Origin: Centropus unirufus
Lineage: Eukaryota; Chordata; Aves; Cuculiformes; Centropidae
Direction: 5' to 3'
Assembly (NCBI GenBank): GCA_013397695.1
Contig: VYZI01000131.1
Location: 62,001-126,000 of the forward strand
DNA: 64,000 nucleotides
The first letter of the stretch is position 1. Every line of letters starts with the position of its first letter. Of the stretch, positions 49,719 through 62,410 are shown piece after piece. Made by a program: the position numbers and the translations under genes. The notes beneath the pieces are model-generated. The model had not been told where the DNA came from. It was given only the letters and a program-made list of their open reading frames with translations, and searched no databases.

Positions 49719-52700
49719 ATACATGTCATACAAGATATCTGCTGGCTCACAAGCTCCTTTTTATTTGCTTCAGATGCTGCTGCCTGAGAAGGAAAGCAGA
49801 ACCATTTTAGCCTTGAGAACAGGCAGTGCTTACAAAGACATCCCTGTCATTCAGTTCCTACTGATGCACACTTGAGCTGGAGGACAAAACTCAAGCCATC
49901 TCTCCTTCAGTATGCCATGGGGCCAAAGGAAAGGGGTTCAACCTTCCCAATAAAACAGCTTATTGTGTACAGAGTTGTCAACAGTAGACTTCTGGTCAGC
50001 TACACAGAATTAATTCATTACTGGTTTTCTATTTAGAGGATCATTCTAAAGATAAATGAGTGATTAATCCAAAAATCAAATAAGGGAACATCTATAAATT
50101 TTATAAACCAAACAAAATCAAACCAGATCTCTTTCCAGTGGTGTTTTGCAGGATAATGAACAGCCATATTACGTTTTTATGATTACAGTTTGAATACTGG
50201 GGGCATGGGGGGTGGCAGTGGAAAAACCACAAGGTTTTTTATCCCTTTTATGCCCACATCTCCTCCCCATTAATCAAAGCTTCCCATCTCCCATGGCATG
50301 TGTCGTAGCTACATGAGCAAAGAGTCTCCCTCCCTTTTGGATCTTTTCCCCACCTGCAAGAGCCATTCTGTGACTCTCCAACAGCAAGAAATTAACCAGA
50401 CACCAGTCTGCATCTGCATAGGGAATATAGGTTAGAGAAGCTTTGTCTGAAAGACTACAAAACAAAAATAAAAAGTGCAAAATCTAAAAGTTCAGGAGAA
50501 ACCCAATGATAACCTTCCGGGAGCAAAAACATTAGCTGGAATGAGATTATGTGCTGTCATTTTCCATCAGAATTTTTAACCAATTGCAGCATTTGGTTTA
50601 TGCGAGCAAGATTCTCAGGTTCTGGCAAACAAACGCAACTCATTTCTTCCCTCATTTGAGAGTCATTAGGATTAGAGCACTGCATGCACCAGAAGCATCA
50701 AATTAGGCACCCATCACAGGATCAATCCCCACCATCCCCCAGGGTTTTGCAAATTAACACTGCAAATTAAGTATTTTAGTGAGATAACTTCTAATTTGTT
50801 TTCTTGGTTAGCAATGATTTAATTATGCCTCCTTTAAAAACACAAGATAATCAGAGGTTCTCTTTTTTAAATAGCTAACAAAACTGTAGCTAACAGCAAT
50901 ATTTTACCACTCAATGTTACAATTAGCAAAATTATTATGTGACTGCAGAAATTAAAATTCATAATAAAACTTGTATTTTGACTGGTTATTATTAAATCTG
51001 TTAACTTGAATTACCAAGGACTAGTAGAAATAATAAGATAACAGTTTGTAAGTAATCAGAAGTAGCAGGAAATTAGCAACTTTTAGTGGAACCAACTTTC
51101 AAATAATTTTATCCATCTATGCTGTAACTCAAGACATTCTCTGATTTCAGACTCCCAGCCTGCCATGCACTACATACATTGCTAGATCAAAATGTTCAGA
51201 ACCACCACATAGGCTAAATGAATTTTTATATTTTGATTTGTTGACCAGAGGCAGATAATCTAGAACACTGTGGCAGTACAAGTACTACCAAGCGCAGAAT
51301 AAACAGGCTCTGTGTGTTTTGCCAAGTTCATTTGGCTACCATAATCTTTAATATAAAATGCAATATTCTGGCTCAGGTTTGCTGGATTTATTTACAAATT
51401 AAAACAAATAACACTGGGAGACTAGATATGGGTAATATATCTCCACAATCAGCACGCCTCAGGAGGATAGAAATCTTTTCAAAGGGTGACTGTGTATAAG
51501 AAAATACACGGAACGATCAAGAGAGAAATCACAAAACACTCCAAAGTATGTGGCTTATGCAAATTGAAACTGAAGTCTGGATACAGAAAATGAGAACAAA
51601 AATGTAACATTTATTGGATTCTATTCACTTGGAACATAAAGTTGGAATTATAAGAGCAGGTGTTCTCAGATGTATGTTTCAATGCCAGGAAATTACTCCA
51701 GTGCAATTTTTGTCTGCTACAAAGTACCTGTTAGTAATTTAACTCAAAGTGATGTTAGTATTTCTAGATCTCCCAAGTCTGCTTTTTTTCCCCAGAGCAG
51801 TTTATCTTCTGCAACAATTGCATGTACTGTACACACAGCATCTTCTACAGAGTATGCCACAAAAAGAACCTGACAACTGCTAATAAAACAACGGTAAAAG
51901 TTAACCTTTTAAAACTGTGATTCTTTCCCCAGATGTTATTATATACCATACCCCCACAAGTGGAAAAGGAGAGAAGGTAGATATAAAACACGCATAATAC
52001 TAGACCTATGGATTTCCAAAAGGAAAGATTGCCACAAAGGATTACATTGCTTTCTCTCTTTGCAGAAAGTACACAAACACTACTGACAATAGAACTCCGT
52101 ATTGTTACCCCCTTCCTATCCTGTTCTATGCAGGCCAAATCAGAGCAAAATATGCCCCCTCTTTCATGGCTGGGTACGGTCTCCAAAGTGGCTGATATGC
52201 TGATGGACTCAAAATACCATTTGAGAAGTCTTTCTTGAACTATTATACCGTGGAGCAGTTACAGCACCCATTCAGAAAGGTCCTTCACTATGTAGTCCAG
52301 GAAACCACTGAAACAACACAGCCACTTCGTGCACCACATCATTTAATGGGTTAGAAGTTTAGGGGAAGTCACAATTTCATACAAAAAGTCACCACTGAGG
52401 CTATTCTACAAGCCATCTACACTGCCTTAATAACTCCAAGTAAACAAATTCAGTTGTGTAATTCTGAGCCATTTTTTTTCCAAGTAGGAAATCAAGATTA
52501 TAATGCAGAATGTGGAATGTGCATGTCCAAGTGTGTGCCTTCACTTATGTCTACGTTCATGCTTCCTAAACTTTCTACTAAGGTTTAATTTTCATTGGAT
52601 CATAAATATGTGAAGAAGAGTGAACTTAAAGTATTTTCAGCATAAAAACTTTAAGCCTCATATTTGGATTTTACTTCCTGTTGGTATGCAAGGAGTTTAC

Positions 52701-55700
52701 AGCAGAGAAATATGTTCCAGAACTACCAAGCATGTGTACCAGGCCTTGCCACATAGTGATTTTTCCATCTTCTCAACCAGACCCCAGATACTCATTTCAG
52801 CCAAGGACTGCATATTCTTATCTACTACAGCCAAGGCTTTTTTCCTCATCTGTGGGACAGATACAAATTTATTCCATCCTGAAATCAGAACAAAATAGGA
52901 ACAGCTTCCAGTGAACTGATATTCCCCAACACCTCCCTCAGGAAAGGTTAGGCTTCATTTTTGCCCTTTGATTTTCTCAGAGGAGTGAGGACAGCTTTAG
53001 CTCTGCTTTGCAGTCCTTTAGAGCAAGCTACTGAAAAATTCCAGTAAATGTGCATGCAGTCTTACTATTCCCCCAGTCTCACCTTTCTCTCAGCTAAGGC
53101 TGTCTCTTTCAAGCAACGGTAGCAGAGGAAATCTTCACCTTTATGGCTGAATCCTGAAGTTCTGTGACAGGATTTACAACCAGCAGAAGTAGCTGTTAAT
53201 AATCCAATGATGAACTTTGAGTGAGTTCAAACCTGAATACAATTCTGCAATCATTACTCCTGAAGCCATAGGACCATGTGTTAAAGGAGAAGATCTCTAC
53301 AGAAAAAGCTGTGCCATTGAGTCAGCCATTTAAGCCTGTTTCATTCCAAAAGTGCTTTCAGGAAGTTTGTGTCTGCCCATGTGCTGTCCTAGGGGGAAAA
53401 AAAAAACCACAGAAGCAAAAATAACAGAAGAAATATGTTCTTGTTTTGACTGCAAAAGGATAGTCAAATTCATTCCAAGCACAGAATCAGGCTGGAAAAT
53501 AATAAAAGAATATAATTCCAGTGGAAAATAGATATCTTGACTTTATGAAGAAGTTTGAAGACAAAACCACCTCAGATAATACTGCTTTAACGAAGAGAAT
53601 CACTGCTACTTTCCTGCACAGCTGTAAATCAGGACCCCATATATGCAACAAAAAGCTCATGTCAGCTGGCAAAACCAAAACCCCCTAAATTTATTCTAAA
53701 TCAATATGAAAACACTATTATCTCTAGAAGCTGATAGGGACATTTGCCTCCATTTTATGCTTCCTAAAATCATGCCTATCTGTTTTTTCCCTTGTTGTCT
53801 TGTTTCCAAATTATTGTTTTTCCCAGTCTTCTCAAGAGCTACATCTCCGGACCTACATGCAGTCAAGCAAAATCAGAGTAAAAAAAAACCAAAGACTTGC
53901 TCCTCTGAAACACACAGGCAAAGACAATTCTTCTGGAAGGGTACTAATATTTCTGAACTTCTCAACTCTTTAATGTTTACACACCTCGGCGTCAATCTTA
54001 GGTGGTTTTCTAGACTTTCGCTTGTCCCATGTACTGCACTGTAATACAGAGTCAGCTTTAAGCTGCTTGCTTGCAGTCAGCATTGTGAAGCGCAGCTCCG
54101 TGAAGGGGAATGGAGCAGATGCCCCAGGCATTAGACGGAAAGTAAAAGAAGGTTTCAGGAGCTTGGGAAGACAAACCAGTGAGGAGCAAGGGAGCTGTGA
54201 AAGAGGCACAAAGTAGCCCTCCCGAGGGCTGTGGTCAACGTTGTCTTTTCTTGGGGTCTAGAGGATATCCCACCCCAGTAATCTATGCCCACTATGAGGC
54301 CAAAACAGTCCTTGGGGTCTGCCCTGCTACCTTGGTGGCTGCAGCTCAAGACAGCAAAGTTGCCAGAGCAACACACACTGAAGGCAACACACGCTGTTGA
54401 GCAAGCAACATGAGCACCTTCCCTTCTCCTTTCCCATGGAGTACTGGACGCTGTTCATGGTCTTGTATACGGTCAGGTACATTCCTGCTGTGAGATCCAT
54501 GCTCAGTGGGTCCTTGCTGCTATGTGTAGAGTGCCCAGACATAAGCAAGTGCAAAAAAGCAAGCAATGGACAGAAGGAACAAAAGTGACATGACACTAAG
54601 ATGCTCTACAAATCCCTATGAGAATCCCTCAGTTGTATTTAAATCAGCCTTTCCGAGCATCCAGAGAACATGCGGTATTAGGATTCCTGATGGGCTAACC
54701 TAAGTGCAGGTAGACATACATCTTTAGCACTCAACAAAACCAATTTTGTTCTGCCACCCACTTTGATCTGTTGCCTGTGTCAACTACCCCCAGGTGCTTG
54801 TGGTTAAAAGCCACCCCTGCTGTACAGCCCAGTTGAACTGCAGTAGTTATTGTCAGGAAGATTCTGAAGGACAGAAGAACAAATGGACTACAATGTGGAG
54901 ACCTCACAAAGGCTGTGACCATTAGTGGTGAAAATGGCAGCTTGGACACAAGCTTTGGCCCGTGATGGTCCCCTAACAATAGTGATTACCAAAATAGGGC
55001 TGTTGTAGCAATGATCTCTTCATACATACCTGTATCTCTGTATACACACCGATGCAACTTGATGCTTAAATTAATGTTTTAGTTCCTAATACTGATCATC
55101 ATGGGAGACCCATAGTGTGATCTGGTATGGCCCTTATTCTACCACAGGCAGATAATCAGTAACATCTCTGCTCATAACTCTTAGATGCTTAGGGGTTCTG
55201 TTGCAGCAGTGGATGCAGAATATATTTATATCCAGTGGTGTCTCAGGGAAGGGGTAGCTAAAGGCCAGCCAGCTGTAGATGTGCATTCATTAGTAATGTC
55301 CTGAGGTACACTGCCACCTTGTTGTGGTTTAGAGAGATGACAGTGGGCTCCCTTTACTCATTCCACTTAATTCACCCCAAGGTTATCTGGAACTCAGACC
55401 AGTGTTGCTGTGTTTGTTGCTGCAGTGAAGATTAAGGGTGATGAAACTGTTTGACAGTACATCCTGGGAAACCTGTAAAAGACACCAGTTGTATTTGGAT
55501 GCATTGGAAAAAAACCCTTTCCTCCTGATGCTACAAAGGACTTTGTTATATATCATATGACCTAGACATAAAGGTTGAACCCCCTGAAGATACAGCACAT
55601 TATTCAACACAATAAAGTAGGAAGAAAATACCACTTTTAACTTAGAAACTTTAAAGGCTGAGCTCAACAGGATTCTGAGCCCTCTCATTTAAATTATCCA

Positions 55701-55711
55701 TTACCTAAAAA
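49719..55711. other. Non-coding stretch, no gene seen
   Basis: About 6 kb of mostly unique sequence. A slightly GC-richer zone at about 54030-54560 and 54730-54980 has short frames on both strands (62-89 codons) with no recognisable family. The 113-codon minus frame at 51845-52186 starts with TTG. A TGTTGTGGTTTAGAG word at about 55320 resembles an ERV-L LTR start but nothing LTR-like follows. Confidence 0.55.
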
Positions 55712-55762
55712 GTTGGACCAGATGGTCCCTGAGGTCTCTTCCAACCTGCCATTCTGTGATCA
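55712..55762 (+). mobile_element. CR1 LINE 3' tail fragment
   Basis: About 50 bases match the 3' end of CR1 in plus orientation: GTTGGACCAGATGGTCCCTG (55712-55731), then AGGTCTCTTCCAACCTG and ATTCTGTGATC. Sequence to the left is too diverged to follow. No coding content. Confidence 0.85.
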
Positions 55763-56729
55763 GTGAAAGCATGTGGTATGTGTATGTTAAGAAAAACCAT
55801 GTAATTTGATGGGTTCTGTTTTTTGGAGAGCAATATAAGCTTGTCTAATAATAGGAACAATATTATTCCATAAGAAGTAGGATAATGCATCTAGACTGTC
55901 AGTAGGTTTAATTCAGCCTAAGGACTCTGCCTTCCTCAAACTGTGTAGCTGGAAGTACATTTCAGTATAAGTGAGGTATTTTTTTGCTCATCTCTATGTA
56001 TTAAGTGTTGCCAGGGACTACAGCAGACTTTTGTCCTTTTCTGAAATAAAGGATTAAGGAGTGAAAGGATGAGAAAACACAGCTTGGCCTTTCTCCTAAC
56101 AGGTAGCACAGGCAGTTTAAACAAAAACAGAGGAGAAAGTCGAGTGGTCTTACAGCTTTGGCTCCAGATCCATCCTGCCTGGGACATCCTTGTGTTTCTA
56201 ACCAACACAGTGTTAACTGTCTGAGAGAGGAGGTGGTTGTGATAGCAGGGGTGGAGTGGGACAGAGTGGGCAGGCAGTCTTCCTGCAGTAGAGCAAGCTC
56301 AGATTTGTGATTACCATTCCTCATCAAAGACTGTATCTTAAGCCAGAATGGAAACTGTGTTTGTTACGGGTTAGAGTCTGCATGGAAAAAATTACATCAC
56401 AGTCATGAATGTGTTAGCAACAATAGTCCTTTCATGCAAAATCAAGGGAAACAGAGTCATTGAGAAACAGAAAGATGAAGAAACCAAGGATCTACAAACT
56501 AACCTTCCCTGTACATCAAGACTGGCTCCAGAAAATTCAGCCAAATTACACTGGAAGAAAGACTATAAACAGGATCAAAACCAAGCCCACAGCCCTACAT
56601 TTTAGAACATTGGTAATACAAGCAAAATAAACTCTAAATGCACACCTTGAAATAGAAGTGCAAACATTTTGGAAGCGAATGGTCCGAGTCTGTAGGAGTG
56701 GAGGCTCTGCAGAATGGTGTTTCCCTGGG

Positions 56730-56765
56730 TAAATTCAGTATGAAACATAAATTCAGTATGAAACA
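56730..56765. repeat. Exact 18-bp tandem duplication
   Basis: TAAATTCAGTATGAAACA occurs twice head to tail without mismatch, followed by a partial third copy (CAGTATGA). The perfect identity suggests a recent event, possibly polymorphic. Confidence 0.9.
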
Positions 56766-56907
56766 CAGTATGATGACCATCACTTCAAGCAGACATGCTT
56801 GAAAAGAAACCTACAAAATGCAAAGGAATGAGAAATCCGATTCTTAGGGTGTGGCCCACTGACACATCTGCCTTTTCAGCACATCATCTACAGGCTTTTT
56901 GAGCTTG

Positions 56908-56923
56908 CACACACACACACACA
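56908..56923. repeat. (CA)8 microsatellite
   Basis: Eight uninterrupted CA dinucleotides, a likely length polymorphism. Confidence 0.9.
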
Positions 56924-58746
56924 AGTTTAATGGTTCAGCTTAAAATGGCCATTTTTAAGAGCTGTCTTTTTACCTACATAACCCAGGGCAAAACTGGTTT
57001 CAAAGTATACTGTCATACAGCTTTATCTCCACCGATAAGGAAACATTCCCTTAACTGGCACTGCTCTGAATCATGGTCAGTCTTTCACAGTAATCTTCCC
57101 AAGTTATAGGGTGGGATTTTCTTACTGTTTCCTGAGATGCTGGTAGAGCTTATTCCAAGAATGCGGGAGCAGTTACCATAAGACAGTCAATCAAAGGGGT
57201 AAGTTAATTAGTTAAGCATCAAATTGAAACCTTGTTTCTGTGCCTCAGGATGGGAATTCAGACGTTTTATAAGAAAAGACAAGACAGTGAGAACTTCAGG
57301 AAGTACATCTTAGCACTAATGATTTGAAAGCTGTTCTCTTGAATGCCGAACAACACAGCTCAAAAGGCATCTGAAAAAGATTCAGAAAAAGAACAAGCTA
57401 CAGGTGAATTAATTTTTTTTAGCTTAATGTATTTAAAATACAGAACTTGCGAATATAAGTAGACAATATGATCTGTTCAGACATCTCTTGATACCTTTTA
57501 TTTTCTGGCTGCTTCTGCTATCTTATGCTACGCAGTGTATTCCTGTGAGAGGTGACAGCAGTCACCATCGTTCATTTCCTTCATCTTAATTAAAATCAAA
57601 GACCAAAAATTGGTGGATTTCACCACTCAGGAAATACGTAAACTGCAAAAGAAATATAGCTGAGGTCTCGCCTGCACAATTTGTACACGAGTTGAGGCAA
57701 AACTCACCCTCTTGCCTTCTCCTCTCCCATTACACTGCTGCAAGGACAGTGTGTTCAATTGTACTACAATACAGCAAAAGTCATTGATGAAGTCTCACAA
57801 CTGTGCACTCATAGTGGTAATACCACAAGACTGAAGTGACTGTGAACATTTCGATATGAGACTTTTCTATAGGAAACCTTGTTTCCTTGATTTCTGTGGG
57901 ATGAAGGAGAGGAGCCTGCTCAAAATTCTCAGACCTGCATTTAAAGTGCTGATGGAAGACCAAAGCTGGCATTCAAAACTTCACTAGGTTTTTCCTTTAA
58001 AGATGAAATGTCATTTTGGATGCTTATTAAAATGTGGGTTTAATTGATTGAGAAGTCTCTTGCCTGACAGAAACAGTGGCTTCTGAGCAAAGTACTCATC
58101 AAAAGCAAACGAAACCACTAACACAATGTGAAGAGCTGGAAATAAGCAGTGATGCAGCTAACATACTTAACTCATGGATGCTGCGTATCTTGATTTTCTT
58201 AGATGGCCTTTGCTTAAAGTTGTCAAACAAAGGGTCTTCAGAAACCCAGGAATAATTCCCCAAAATATTCAGCACTGTGAGCTGATCCTGAAGGACTCTC
58301 AGAGATTTCACTTGTTACAGAATCCCCTATAATTTGTCTGCTGGGTCTGACAAGAGAAGCGTGTCTCTGCTAGCACTTGCTGTTGGCACGAGTTAATATA
58401 AAAAAGCATAATCACCCCCATAGCATCTGATGTCACTGATAAGTGAAAAACTGAATCATATTACTCTTTCTCCTCCCCCAAATTTTATTAGACCCTGTTA
58501 CAAAGTGAAGGTATTTTGTAAAATCCTAGCAAAATTTAAAATTCAATGTATCCACAAGTTCTACGAAATCATTCATTATTGTTTGAAAGTTTTATTTTAC
58601 TTTAAACAGATTATGATTTTACAGAAAAACAATGATACCTTGGCTTTTCAGAACAAATATAGCTTACTAATAGACATATGGAATGTGACAGTACCATGAA
58701 AAGTGCCTTTTCTCTTTGGAAACAATCAGTTACATTTAATATCTTT

Positions 58747-58901
58747 AAATCATAGGATGGTTTGAATTGGAAGGCACCTTAAAGATTATCCAATTCCAAG
58801 CCTCAAACCAGGGACAACTTGCACTAGACCAGACTGCTCAAATCTTCATCCAACCTGGCCTTTCCCAGGGATGGGGCATTCATGACTTTTCTGTGCAACC
58901 T
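58747..58901 (-). mobile_element. CR1 LINE 3' fragment
   Basis: Read on the minus strand, this is about 155 bases of the CR1 3' untranslated region ending in the tail (CATCCTATGATTT). On the plus strand it shows ATCATAGGATGGTTTGAATT, then GGAAGGCACCTTAAAGATTA, AGACCAGACTGCTCAA and CATCCAACCTGGCC, all normal reversed CR1 phrases. The tail words are degenerate and the copy is 5'-truncated, with no ORF left. It aligns by eye with 34740-34910 in the longer CR1 copy. Confidence 0.92.
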
Positions 58902-59814
58902 AAAAGTTTCTTTTTTTCCTGACAGCATTAAACTGAGGTAAAATAACAGCAGATAACCAAAGACAGTGCCAACCCCTAGCAGTATTACTTGAGCTAATAT
59001 GCACTCCAGGTCTTATGAGGAAGGATGCCAGTTCACTGCACAATTCCCCCTCCATTCTCTTTCCCACAGCCTTAAGTTTTTATTTTGCCCTGTGGTGAGG
59101 ACTGATAATGTTGCCTATCTTGTAAAAGTAGCTCCTGCACTTCTAAATACCAATAATATTTCATCTAGTACAAAAAAAAAATGCTGAGATAACATACCGA
59201 AATTTTATTTTCTTTCTCTTTTACGTTGAATACTGTGCTATATCTTCAGGCCTTTGAGCCTTTATTTCTAGATCATTTGATACAACAAAGATAATAAGCT
59301 GACCCAAGATATACACACAAATGGGAGCTAAACCCTTAACTATTAAAAAGGGCTATTTAAGTCCTATGGCAAGGAGAAATAAAATGCTTCAGCTACTCGG
59401 CTGCCATTTGGGAAAGAAACCATGTTAAAAATAGGCAAATATCACACTTATTGTTTGATTTTTACTTGCCATAGTTGCAGCAACTCTTAAGATTATCAGA
59501 GCACAGGATGGTAACGAAGAATAACATGGCCTCTCTGGCTTTCAATTTATTTTGTGCCTTTGATGGCAATTTTTATACAGCAACTCTCAGAGCTTCCTCT
59601 TTCTCATTCACTAAATCACTCAAAATATTGCAACATGAACAAGCAAGTCCTTTTAAAACCATGCTAAGAACATGAGAACAAACCACATCTTTAAATAAAC
59701 TAGTGTCTTTTCTGAAATGAGCTATTTGCTGTAAATTAGTCTAATGTCTAAGACAAGAAATGGTATTTTGACTTGCATTCCATAAGGTTTTCCAACACTA
59801 ATAAGCACAGCCCC
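58902..59814. other. Non-coding stretch, no gene seen
   Basis: AT-rich unique sequence. No exon, transposon or RNA gene is recognised. Confidence 0.6.
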
Positions 59815-60021
59815 TCAGTCCTCCTCTAAGGACAAAGGTTGTTCCTTCTTCTGCTGCGGAGGAAGACACTGTGAAACTCCATGGGTGCCTTGGGGATCAT
59901 GGAAGAAGTTTGGGGCAAGGCTCAGCTCACCTTGTGGAACCCCCTCAGCTGTCAGTTCCACTTCTTGAACCAACCCAGTAATCATTTCTCCCTGGGCAGA
60001 TTGCTCGCTGATGTTGCCCAT
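59815..60021 (-). other. Candidate small ORF, 68 codons, MGN start
   Basis: On the minus strand an ATG at 60021-60019 (G at -3 and +4) opens 68 codons to a TGA at 59817-59815. The peptide is polar and acidic (MGNISEQSAQGEMITGLVQE at the start, QPLSLEED at the end) and looks more protein-like than neighbouring frames. A glycine at position 2 could allow N-myristoylation, but this is inference only. Inside the frame there is a GTGAGC donor-like site (after CCACAAG, near 59930) and a pyrimidine-rich TCTTCCTCCGCAG acceptor-like site (near 59855), so the open frame could instead be two exon edges. I recognise no family. A gag-like origin is conceivable, but no other retroviral sequence is nearby. 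Confidence 0.22.
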
Positions 60022-61170
60022 TCCAAAAACCTTCAACCAAAATGAAAAATGGAGGAATCTTCCACATATTTGTTGCCTTCTTCTAGCTCTTCATGTTCTC
60101 AAGATCTTAAATATTTGACTCTCTATGGCAAACAAGGAGATCAATCAAACTCTTCCCTTCCAGCCAGCTGGTAGTTCACCAGCAGGACCAAACCAGGCAC
60201 TGCACCATTACACCACACAATTCTATTTGCGACTTGTTGATGCCATCATATAAAAGGAGCTTGGTTTGGCAGGATCCTTCTCTTTCCAGATCAGTAGCTA
60301 TGGAGAGACGAAACCTCAGTAGCTATGGAAAATAATAGGCTGGAATTAAAATCGCTGCCTACCTGTGACTCAAACAAACAAACAAACAAAAATCAAAAGT
60401 CTCAGAACCCAAGCTGGCACGGCTGTCTTGTAGCAGAGTAATAAACACTTGGCAATGTATGTGTTGCCAAGTTTTTTATTACTGAATCACATCAAATCCA
60501 TACGTATCCTGAGAAATTTGTTGCTAGGTGCTGACTTATTTGATAATTTAGTAGGCTTTGAACATTTTTCCACAATTTTTTGTATCTGAAGATTTTGGTT
60601 TTGTTTGGTTCTAATGAAGCAGCAGTAGCTGAAAGAAATGGAATGACCCTTCAGCAGTTATAGGACAAAAACCCAATGGTGTTTGCATTGTGACAGACTT
60701 TGGAATAAGATCAAAGACCAACTGAGAAGCTGCCTCTTTCGAACTCCATGAAAAGATGCCAACAATTATTTAACCTTATGCTCTTACAGTGAGATTAGAT
60801 GCAAAACTTGAAGTGACCAGTTCAGAAACAACCCTAATCAACAAATCTTTCACTACATGTGTACTGTTCAAAATAAGATAAATCTTTGAAATGGGCAATC
60901 TTGGCAGATTTGTTTTGTCATACTTCTGGTTCTGCATTTTTACATCAGCAAAGTAAAACTCAAAGGACTAGTTAGTCTTTCCTTTCTAGCTAGGTGTAGA
61001 CAGCTCATCTGTCATTTCCGTACACTGTTTAATGTTTAAGGATGTCAAAATGTGTTGCAGAGCCCATTAAATTGCATTCATTTTTGCAGAGAGGGGGGAG
61101 CAAATGATGCACAGGAAACTGCAGTGACCCACTTGGAAGTCACAGAGCAATAACGTTCAGGAAAGACCCA
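60022..61170. other. Non-coding stretch, no gene seen
   Basis: AT-rich unique sequence with a (CAAA)5 microsatellite at 60371-60390. Nothing else recognised. Confidence 0.6.
60371..60390. repeat. (CAAA)5 microsatellite
   Basis: Five uninterrupted CAAA units. Confidence 0.9.
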
Positions 61171-61590
61171 TTACAAGCCCTGTGCCTCCCTCACCAGGAT
61201 GCTCTGTGAAATGGAGCTGTTGTGACTCCAGAGTACCTGACCTTCTTCAGGGTCTATAGACAAGACCCTGAAGGGGAATGTGTTTAATGAAGAAGGCTTG
61301 TGGCTGGTGAGACTACATGTAAGCAAAGGTTTAACAAATGCCTCCCAAAGGCTGTTCACACTAGCTTCCTCTCCCTGCCCTGGGCATCTGGTGCCCCCTT
61401 GGGTGCCTTCCTCATAGCCTATGGGGCTGGTGGACCATGACAGGGAAGAAGCCGATTGGAAACATTTGGCACATGCCCTTCGGCAGGGAGCCCCACATTG
61501 AAGAGATGAGCTGTATGGCATGGCAGGTGCTGGAGGCAAGCAGCACACATGGTGAGTACGTGGTGTTGTGCTCTGAGGACCGGTGGCCAT
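61171..61590 (-). other. Candidate ORF, 139 codons, GC-rich patch
   Basis: The longest ATG-started frame I checked in the window (ATG at 61590-61588). The predicted protein is rich in Ser, Pro, Cys and Gly with no recognisable domain, signal peptide or membrane segment. The sequence is visibly GC-richer than its flanks. The plus strand is also open over part of it (61437-61667), and that frame ends in an exon-like segment with a GTGAGT donor. An open frame on both strands argues that composition, not selection, may explain it. Confidence 0.15.
61418..61551 (+). other. Exon-like segment with consensus splice sites
   Basis: A 134-base segment lies between a pyrimidine-rich acceptor (GTGCCTTCCTCATAG ending at 61417) and a near-perfect donor (CATG/GTGAGT at 61552). 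One frame is open throughout (one base, then codons reading LWGWWTMTGKKPIGNIWHMP onward). The entry phase is compatible with the exit phase of the exon-like segment at 7906-8051, but one in three random pairs would be. I do not recognise the peptide. It competes with the minus-strand frame over the same bases. Confidence 0.2.
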
Positions 61591-62396
61591 CAGCACAACC
61601 TCTCACACAGCTTCAGCTCTCTGCGTGGCTAGCTGAGCAATGCAGGTGTGGCAGTGAAAGATCCTAGGTATGGTCTTCAGTAAGTGACATCTGAACGCCA
61701 GATAAAACCAGGGCCCAAATTTTCACAAAGTGCAGGGAAAAACATAAGAACCAGGCTCAAATCTCACAGTGTTTTGTTGCTGGTAAGGAGGTGTACCTCA
61801 ATTTCTTAGTCATACAGTTTTGGTATTGGAAGTCTTTACACAGACCTGAGCAAACTGGAGCTAAAATTGCCTTAAGATTACAAAGAAACCTCACTGCTAA
61901 ATCTAGAAAACAGCACTGCATTTCCCCATGGGAATCTCTGTTTTATTCTGTGCCACCAGGTAAATTTTTGAGCAAGAATAAAAGAAATATCTGCTATCAT
62001 ACAATTTCAAGGCCAAAGCTATACACAGTTATGACTCATTCATGCTCCAGCTCTTCTGAAAAGGAGATGGTTATAGTGAACGAAGTTACACACTGCCCTG
62101 GCCAGTTGAAGGCAGTAGTCACTTCTGGCAGCCTATATGCAGATTTCAACTTTCTTTTTCCCTTTAAGCACCTTAAACCCTACGTAGATCTATATCACTG
62201 CCAGCTGTGGTGTTCACAGAAAAGTGGATGCTGTTAACCTTTCTTCTAAATGTCCATGAGACACCTGCCCATACAAACACCATGAGCTGTTGTCCCTTGT
62301 AAAGGGTTTATCCAAAACCACATTAGAAAGCACACAGAAAAAATTTCTCCATTTGACTTCTGTGGCTTATTAGGTAACCAAAGTCTTATTGCAATT

Positions 62397-62410
62397 ATAT
62401 GTATACATAT
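62397..62410. repeat. 14-bp perfect palindrome
   Basis: ATATGTATACATAT is fully self-complementary and is followed by the related TATGTATATG. An AT-rich alternating tract, probably microsatellite-derived. Confidence 0.8.

Larger units (their letters stand above)
55763..58746. other. Non-coding stretch, no gene seen
   Basis: Unique AT-rich sequence between two CR1 fragments. It includes an exact 18-bp tandem duplication (56730-56765) and a (CA)8 microsatellite (56908-56923). No exon is supported. Confidence 0.6.

Noticed and set aside
54030..54980. Possible processed pseudogene suggested by short frames on both strands
   Set aside because: No parent protein recognised, no poly(A) tail and no flanking duplication seen.
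55318..55345. TGTTGTGGTTTAGAG word resembling an ERV-L LTR start
   Set aside because: No poly(A) signal, U5-like sequence or CCACAACA-type end follows in the expected span.
61791..62237. 148-codon plus-strand open frame
   Set aside because: It starts with GTG and no domain or splice context is visible.
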